64,000 bases of DNA, from NCBI GenBank assembly GCA_016630905.1, contig WBMQ01000016.1, forward strand, positions 1 through 64,000, in the 5' to 3' direction. A model generated the notes under the pieces. That model had not been told where the DNA came from. It made no database searches and saw only the letters and a program-made list of their open reading frames with translations. This DNA is from Capillidium heterosporum (taxonomy: Eukaryota > Entomophthoromycota > Entomophthoromycetes > Entomophthorales > Capillidiaceae). The position numbers and the translations under genes were made by a program. Shown here piece by piece: positions 57,326 to 64,000 of the stretch; positions within the stretch are counted from its first letter, which is position 1; each line of letters opens with the position of its first letter.

Positions 57326-58918
57326 TTATACCTCAAAGTCTGTATCATGCTCCTTAAAGAAGCTAGGAAGGAGCTCCTTGTTGGAAGAAAATCTAGAGCT
57401 ACTTTCGGTAATCAAACTGAGGTCTTCCAGATGACTTAGCATACTCCTTACATGGTAGCTTGACATACCATTCCAATTTTGATTTGGATCGAGCTCTTGG
57501 TCAGATGGATCGACTATATTATGGATGATGAGATGACGCAATTTGGGTAATTGATCAGTTATCACTAAGTCATAGATAGAACGTTCAAAAGCAGGACAGC
57601 CAGCACAGTCCAGACCGACCCATTGGATTGGACGATTTCGGATACGTTGCACTATGGATTGCAAAGGCAAGTTATGAGCCGAAGTTGCAGTGGAAGTACG
57701 GTATGTGGAAGGATCAATTGATTCAACAAACTGGGCCTTATTTATATCTAGGTACCGCAGTTGATCAGCTGCTTTTAAAACGAAATCTAGAAACAAAGGT
57801 CCCAACTGACGGACTTGACGGATCTTGAGAAAGTGGAGCTTGGAATAGGATAGCTGATCTAAATTTTGAGATGGGGTGAAAGCTTGGTCGTTGATTCTAC
57901 AACAGCTTAAATTCAAGTAGCGTAAGTGAGGTAGTTTTTCCAATAAGATAGATACTATCAAGTTATTGACCTTCTGGTTGTCATTCAAACTCAAACTAGT
58001 CAATTTAGGTGCCAACGTTGGTAGTTGGATCAAGGCGGTAGAACTAAGAAACTTGGGTAACCTTAGTAGTCTAAGTTTAGAGTAGACGGGGCATTGGATG
58101 GGAAGTTCAGTGCCGATCAAAGAGTTAGGAATCCCAGAAACCAAAGTACTTATCTTCAATATTCGGAGTTGTGGGAAGTTACAAGGGGAGAGGTAGAGCT
58201 CCCATTCCTCAGTTGGAGGAAAGTAGCTGGGATTGGGTTCCAAATTAAATTCAAATCGTAACAAGTTGGGCATAGGTCGATCTAAATTAACAAGGGAGGC
58301 TGGAAATAGCACCTTTGTCTTTACTATTAAAGTTTTCAGCTGAGTTGGAAATGTAGTAAAATTTTCTGACGTCAGGCAGTAAGCTTTGAATATCAGATAT
58401 TGTATATTCGTTTCGCCTAGTCTTTTCATAAAAGAAAAGTCGATAAACTCAACATTGACGTTTTGAATGCTACTCTCTACATGCAAAGTTTTTAATTTAG
58501 TGAGGGAGACAATACTTAAAGTACTTTGAACTAGAGACTGGTAGTCTGTTATAACTTTGAGGTACTTTAGATTGGGCCAGTAAGTTGAAAGATCAATCGA
58601 GATTTTGGAATTTAACTCGAGTCCTTCTAAGTAAACTAAATTTCGACTCAGCTTCAGCATATCAATCAGTGTTGGAGTTAGGGTGTTTGTTAGCACATGC
58701 TTCTCTATACGGACTATCGACTTGCTGTAGCGTTTCATAAGGGGTATAAAGTTGAATAGTTGGTACGTATCTCTCTGCACCTTTCTCCAAGTTGCTATTA
58801 CCGTCAGCTTGTCAAAACTACGATTCAAATGGCGAAAGCTCAGCCGTGTCTTCACTGGGAGTAGTTCAAGTATTTGGTGCCAGAAGAAATCGAACTTTTC
58901 AGAGTTGAAATCTACCAT
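57326..58918 (-). CDS. Leucine-rich-repeat protein, F-box/RNI-like (530 aa)
   Basis: A single long exon with ATG 58918. The N-terminus (FFWHQILELLPVKTRLSFRHLNRSFDKL) has the spacing of a divergent F-box. The remainder is a solenoid of degenerate LRRs, seen as repeats such as LVYLEGLELNSKI, NLKYLKVI, LKTLHVESS, LTSLSLNDN, LRYLNLSCCRIND and LRHLIIHNIVD at about 25-50-residue spacing. F-box/LRR proteins select substrates for SCF ubiquitin ligases, but the F-box is weak and no target can be named. Such proteins are often expanded in early-diverging fungi. Fragments of similar character lie on both sides (56286-56591 and possibly 59124-59460). Confidence 0.78.
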   Translation of the reverse strand: MVDFNSEKFDFFWHQILELLPVKTRLSFRHLNRSFDKLTVIATWRKVQRDTYQLFNFIPLMKRYSKSIVRIEKHVLTNTLTPTLIDMLKLSRNLVYLEGLELNSKISIDLSTYWPNLKYLKVITDYQSLVQSTLSIVSLTKLKTLHVESSIQNVNVEFIDFSFMKRLGETNIQYLIFKAYCLTSENFTTFPTQLKTLIVKTKVLFPASLVNLDRPMPNLLRFEFNLEPNPSYFPPTEEWELYLSPCNFPQLRILKISTLVSGIPNSLIGTELPIQCPVYSKLRLLRLPKFLSSTALIQLPTLAPKLTSLSLNDNQKVNNLIVSILLEKLPHLRYLNLSCCRINDQAFTPSQNLDQLSYSKLHFLKIRQVRQLGPLFLDFVLKAADQLRYLDINKAQFVESIDPSTYRTSTATSAHNLPLQSIVQRIRNRPIQWVGLDCAGCPAFERSIYDLVITDQLPKLRHLIIHNIVDPSDQELDPNQNWNGMSSYHVRSMLSHLEDLSLITESSSRFSSNKELLPSFFKEHDTDFEV

Positions 58919-60436
58919 GTTGGTGTTGCTTTTCAGTTTAGGTTGGTAGCATCTTTGGTTTTTATAAGCCTTTGGATATTCAAGTACGTGGAGGATTCAA
59001 GTTTCTTGAATTTGCTATCTAAACTGACAATTGCCAACCAAAGTGTTAATGTATGTTGATTATAGGCTGCGCCATCTTTTTGCAGATGGGATATGATTAA
59101 CCCATAATTCCAAATTAAATGACCTAATAAAGCTTTATATTTGAGATTATTGCACCTATAATCTGGAACTGTGTAGTTACAAAGCAAGCCATCACCAGAT
59201 ATTTGAAGTTTGAAAATCTGATGAGGATGGCATCAAGTTGCTGGAGTTGAAGAGTAGCTTGAGAAATGGGCCAGTTATTTCGATAATGAAAAGCAATTAA
59301 CACCTTTGTATTGCTTTTTCTTATATAATACTCCATGAAGTTTTGAAAAAAGTAAAAGTATACCAAGTAGCTTGCTTGCTTAAGATCATCTATCAAATAG
59401 AAGATATCAATTAGATTATATGCCTGGATTTCTTCCTGGTACTTAAAATAGAACAGCTACATTACAGCTATTAGTATCTTTGTTCTGAACTATTCTTAAA
59501 AAGTGTTCAATTTTGAAAATCAATAGGAAATCTAGTTCTATACATTAAGCTTATACTATGTATATCTAGTTTTAAAAACCAACTGGCACAACTATTTACC
59601 TCATGAAAGTAGTAGTTTTCTACTTTTATATAAAAAACTTTAAACTATAGGCATATCTTAATGGAATTTGTTGTAAATTTTGTGCAACTGTGCAAGTTAG
59701 GCTTATAAGGTTAGGATTACTGCATAAAAATATTTACAAGTGAAAATGGAAAAAGCACAATTTATGGATGTTACAGTATGTTTACTATGCTTGGTGTTTT
59801 GTATTTTTGCTTTATAAAATAGGTTACTAAAGTTTAGTACATTAGTATCGATAGTTTAAATAATGTTGGATAGATTGACGTTGAGGATTTGGTTATCAAG
59901 AGTTAATGGAGATATAAAAATCATAGGATAGCTTCTTTATTTTCAAGTATAATACTAAATAGTATCTCAAAGCTATATCTTTTAGCTATATCTATTTAAA
60001 GGATGCTCTTGATCGGGTTGGAGTAATAGCAAATTTGTAAACTAATTTGACGAATAAAAGCCATCCAAATCAGACATTATAAAGCTCCCATTGGACATTC
60101 GTTTATTTGCCTATGGCAATGTAATCTGAAAAGTCTTATAAAGTTGCACCGAAATTGAAGCTACTTTGTTCATAATTATTTAGGACTAGCTTGGTTTGAC
60201 TATATAGGATAGTATATAAATACTTTGCATAAATATCCTTATTGATTTTGAATGAACCTACTTTAGATCTCAACCACACCATCCGATCTATTCCTAAAAA
60301 CCAAAAATTTTCAACTATCCATAAAGCATATTGACCAATAAAAAGTTGTCAAAGGAATCTAAGCGATAAAACTCAACATTCAAGCCAAACTTAAACTTCA
60401 ATCCTGTAAAAAGTTTTACCAGTTAAGCAATCCAAG
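58919..60436. other. Intergenic with a doubtful minus-strand ORF at 59124-59460
   Basis: The minus-strand frame at 59124-59460 carries AYNLIDIFYLIDDLKQASYL and FHYRNNWPISQATLQLQQLD, protein-like and helical, without a clear start. It may be a gene fragment. The remaining ~1 kb is AT-rich and includes the RRM gene promoter. Confidence 0.35.
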
Positions 60437-60775
60437 ATGAGTTTATTCAAATCGTTCACCAACACCTTCAAGTTCAGCTTGATGCAGACCCGCAACTATG
60501 CCAAGAAGTCCATCTTTGTTGGCAACCTTTCCTTCAACACCAATGAGGAAAGCTTGAGGAACCACTTTGAGGAGAAAGTCGAAGTCATCGATACCCGTAT
60601 CCCTAAGAATGAGTTCCACAAGTCGCGTGGCTTCGGCTTCGTCGAAGTTGACGAGACTGACTTGGTTGCTGCCGTCGAGGCTTTCGACGGTAGTTTATTG
60701 GACGGCCGTCCTATCCGTTGCAACGAAGCCCAAAGTGAGAAACGTCCCTTTAGAAGAGCTAATGACCAGGAGTAA
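60437..60775 (+). CDS. Small RRM RNA-binding protein, probably mitochondrial
   Basis: A single exon of 112 aa. Residues 1-22 are basic and lack acidic residues (MSLFKSFTNTFKFSLMQTRNYAKK), with a plausible presequence cleavage near RNYA, so mitochondrial import is inferred. One RRM follows: RNP2 IFVGNLSF, then RNP1 SRGFGFVEV, then GSLLDGRPIRCNEA. The short basic tail KRPFRRANDQE ends it. The size and layout resemble glycine-rich-type mitochondrial RRM proteins, though no Gly-rich tail exists. Codons are C-biased as in the phosphate carrier, suggesting good expression. Confidence 0.9.
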   Translation: MSLFKSFTNTFKFSLMQTRNYAKKSIFVGNLSFNTNEESLRNHFEEKVEVIDTRIPKNEFHKSRGFGFVEVDETDLVAAVEAFDGSLLDGRPIRCNEAQSEKRPFRRANDQE

Positions 60776-61740
60776 GTTTAGGGAAATGGTAATAGAACTT
60801 GGGGCTTTAGGTCCTTTATTTTTCATTAGTCGTGATACGAACTATTTATTAAATAGTAAATGAGGTACCTATGCTTGTATATTGGTTTTCGAACCATTTG
60901 TTTTTAGTTGGCATTTTTTAGTATATATCTAACAGCTAGGGCTATTTCATAAGTTTTCAATTATCACCCATATTTAATCATATTTTAGCTTACATTATAG
61001 GTACGTTTAAACTTAATATAAAATATAATTATTTATATTTGAACAATATAATGCTGTCTGATATTGTAGATAAATATTACGATTTTCAATAACTTGTATC
61101 TTTTGTCAAATTTCGCCATAACTAAATATCTAAGCGTCCCAATGCTCGAAAAATTAGAGATACTCATCTAACAGTCACTGTTTAAAAAGTTTAGATAGGC
61201 CTTGAAAAGTGATCTATAAGGATCTGGACACATCTACTCCAACAAATTTCAATACAGGAATTTACCGAGGCAAATGAGATGTGTAATTGGGTATGACTGC
61301 TTACAACTACCGATACCCTATCAGGTAAATAGAAAGGAAGCTACAAAGAAACTCCTATATACGTAATAAAACTAATAAATAGCAAAACAATATATGTGTT
61401 TACATCAACTATTTAAACTGAAATTTAGGCTATACCAAACTTTATATTCTTCAATAACAAGGAAACGAAAGAAAGTATCAAGCTCCACCATAAAACCAGC
61501 ATGGAACTAAAAAATCAAAACTATAATACAAATTTGATAGAATTTACTAAAAACTATTAATTAAAGATACCCAAATATATATAGATATCCACAAACTTAA
61601 AGCAATCGGCCATGTCGTGAGTAGTATGTAACGGATGTAAGTAAAGTTGACGACTTGTCGAAATCAAGCTGAAGGTAAAAGCGCTACTAAAAACAGAAAG
61701 ACGCCTCATTCAAAGGACCTTTATCCAATCAAAATGACCA
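60776..61740. other. Intergenic, AT-rich, convergent 3' regions
   Basis: No gene seen between the RRM gene and the stop of the deubiquitinase gene. Confidence 0.5.
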
Positions 61741-64000
61741 CTAGAGATGAGCCGTCTCACTAATTAAATTGAAGCAGGTCAATAAATATCATATGATTGT
61801 AAATTTAGAAAAGTAAAAATACCTATTAGACCTCACATAGAACAAGTTGTAGGCTGCTTTCGTCACCACCTCCTTTTCGGGGATTACTGTAACTCTGGAG
61901 TCGTCAAAGTAATGCCACTTGCCACCGTACCCCGATCTTACACTTGCAGTGTAGTGACCCCCGGTCAGAGTACCAAAGTGGTTGGAGACGGCATACAGAT
62001 CGTACTTATTTCCCAACGGGACACCTCGTGGACTAAGGACGTTGGATTTAGGTGCAGTAGGTGGCACATAGTTGGATAAGTTCAATCCTCTAAATATAAA
62101 AATTAGATTTTGGATGTAAAAAAGTAGTCAACTGAAGTGGTAGATCGATGTGCTGGTCCAATTTGTTACTGAAGGGACCTTCGTAGGAGAACCGCTTGAG
62201 GTGGATCAGTAGGACGTCAGGCAGCCTTGAGATGGTGAGCCGCTTTATCGATTTCCTAGGAACTTTGCACCGCGAGCATGTCCTACAAGTATGAATCAGT
62301 AATATATCTATATCAAAATGTACCAGGCGTCGTCACCGTCCAAGATCTCCTCTTTGACGAATAAGTCTAAGCACTCCAAAAGATGAGTATGCCTCTTCCC
62401 CTTTGTCTTCGGGATCGGTAAGGACAGGTACATGAATGCGTTGTATGTCGTCGAAGTCTACCTAAATTAGTATCATCATCTTTACAACTAAATTACCTTG
62501 TTGCAGAAGGTACATCGGAGCTGACTCCTGAGTTGACCTTGGAACAGGCTGACGATGATGGAATTGTTACGACTCAAGTACCTTTCCCAGGCGATGGCTG
62601 ACTGTTGGGCCTCAGGCAGCAGTTCGAAAGCCTCATCGTCGTCATCATCGGGTGGTGGACGTGTCTTAACCAAGTTGAGGTCCTCGTGCAGCCCATCCAG
62701 CAAAAAGGCCAGGTATTCCTGCGAGTCCTGCTGATCTGATCCTTTGAACTGAGATGCTAGCGTACCGACAACGTTCTAAATGAAGTAGGTCAGTTTAGAA
62801 AAAAATCTCAAATTACCTTGAAGGGTACCGGTGAGATGTAGGAAGTGCTACCCATCCACAGCGATCGGATTAGCTCGACGAACGATTCGACAAGGACGCC
62901 CTTGGACCCAAGCGGGTTGTCGTAGTTGATGTGCCGCTTGTAACTGCCATCTATTAAAAATGTCAGAAAAATAATGGAATTTGGCTACCTAAAAAGTAGC
63001 GACTCATGGGGATGGTACCACTGATACACTGTACGATAGAGTTCATGTAGCAGGTGTTGCCTAAATTTCGTAACCCAGTCGTACCGATGTTCATGGCATG
63101 GGATAGCGAGGGTACAGTAGGAACTTCGGTTGGTTTCATCTCCTTGGCTATGTTGGGCTTGGGAGGTAGTGGTGGAGGTCCACCATTTGGCTGGCCCGGG
63201 ATCGATGGAAGCTGAGACCGTGGTGGCAGGTTGGGTATTCTAGACGGCTGCAAAACTGGCATCGGTTCTGGCATCCTTAATTCAGGTGGCTGGGGGGATG
63301 CACCACGGGCAGGCAGCGGAGGTGCGACGTAGATGTCACCGGATAGAACGCTGGGTTGTTGTGGCCCCTCTTCTTGGTAGCCCTGCATCTCCTTCCGTGT
63401 TGGTGTAAACCCGTAGTAAGGGTTATCGAACTGGGTCAGGCGACGTTGGTGTTTGGTGAGGGAGGCTGGGTGGCTTGTGTCAGCGGAATCGGGACTGACC
63501 ACGTTTGATGAATTTAAGTCGGTAGGAGCTTTTACTAAAGAAGGCCCGTAGTGGTGTATGGGTTCGGGGAAGGTGGCTCGTTTGGGTGCCTGGGTCATGG
63601 ACTGCTTCGAATTCTCATCAGACTCGTGGGCATTTTGGAACTGGGTTTTAACGTTAGCTATATCTAAATTAAAAACTTACAAAATCAAAAATGGACCGAT
63701 TGAATTCCCTGCCGCGGGATTTCCCGATAGCTCCGTGACTTATGTTGGAACCACCTGGAGTTCCAATCTGATCGGGCGACATGACTAATGTCTGTTCTGA
63801 AATAACTCCCTTCTCTCCGGCATACGTTTTCCAGGCATCAACACCTCCCTTGAGCAAGAAAGGTTTCAGTTTCAATTTCTTTACTGTCTCGTAACGGGTG
63901 AGCAGCTGAATCAGTAGATGCAAGTAGTGCTCACTACAAGATGGCTGCTCGTTCAAACTGGAGGGGAACGCATCTTGGGAGCTTTGGTCCACCAGGATGA
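61741..64000 (-). CDS. Rhodanese-USP deubiquitinase (DOA4/UBP4-5/USP8 type), 5' end outside the window
   Basis: Exons within the window: >64000..63681, 63640..62989, 62950..62817, 62775..62497, 62457..62324, 62282..62133, 62089..61823 and 61759..61741. All phases agree and there is no frameshift. The visible N-terminal part ends a rhodanese-like domain ([13 protein letters not shown]). A proline-rich linker follows ([17 protein letters not shown] and PPPLPPKP). The USP domain shows the Cys box [36 protein letters not shown], zinc ribbon cysteines CTFCNK and CSRCK, and the His box [16 protein letters not shown] with [12 protein letters not shown]4-type enzymes recycle ubiquitin from endosomal cargo through ESCRT. 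The 19-nt last exon (SETAHL) is inferred from the in-phase acceptor. The 40-nt intron 63680..63641 ends at CCCAG, not at the nearer AGs. Confidence 0.92.

Noticed and set aside
1-64000. CRISPR arrays, operons, prophage or insertion sequences
   Set aside because: No regularly spaced repeats, phage genes or transposase frames were seen, and the genes are eukaryotic with introns.

Overview
This is a stretch of nuclear DNA from a fungus. The gene set is fungal: a Bur1-type CDK, a Dbf2/Sid2-type kinase, CDC50/LEM3, MIC19, IBA57, SDA1, GOT1, a Zn2Cys6 regulator, and secreted tyrosinases. Genes are split by very small spliceosomal introns, mostly 35-65 nt, with GT..AG ends and often a CTAAC branch site. 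Intergenic DNA is long and AT-rich. The tyrosinases, small introns and AT-rich spacers would fit an early-diverging lineage such as Zoopagomycota or Mucoromycota. That placement is inference and I do not name a species.

Layout. 0-10 kb (+): secreted tyrosinase, mitochondrial IBA57, ribosome-biogenesis SDA1, rhomboid protease. 10.8-13.1 kb (-): Dbf2/Sid2 kinase. 13.9-15.2 kb (+): GET4, converging on an orphan membrane protein (-). 16-19.4 kb: gene-poor, with a BAR-like relic. 19.4-24.5 kb: phosphate carrier (-), MIC19 (+), Rab GTPase (-). 25.9-34 kb: CDC50 (+), then GOT1, an OB-fold protein and a DSS1-type exoribonuclease (all -). 36.7-37.8 kb (+): SLC35F6-type transporter. 38.7 kb: tRNA-Cys. 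40-41 kb (-): ERT1-like zinc-cluster factor. 43.3-45.9 kb (+): Bur1-like kinase with an R/D/Y-rich tail. 47-51 kb: GFA enzyme and orphan polytopic protein (-), divergent from PIG-U/GAB1 (+). 51.8-55 kb (-): secreted Cys-rich protein and a second tyrosinase. 57.3-58.9 kb (-): LRR protein. 60.4 kb (+): mitochondrial-type RRM protein. 61.7 kb to the window end (-): rhodanese-USP deubiquitinase, truncated at the edge.

The genes do not form one pathway. Recurring themes are mitochondria (IBA57, PiC, MIC19, DSS1, RRM), ER/Golgi membranes (GET4, GOT1, CDC50, Rab, PIG-U) and secreted copper oxidases.

The most striking feature is a set of 13 single-base frame breaks in otherwise perfectly conserved genes, 12 of them one base too many. 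They fall in the rhomboid, Dbf2/Sid2, GET4, GOT1, DSS1, Bur1 and the orphan membrane gene, while more than ten neighbouring genes have none. Residual sequencing insertions are the simplest explanation. Frequent +1 frameshifting is the exciting alternative. Reads or proteomics would decide.
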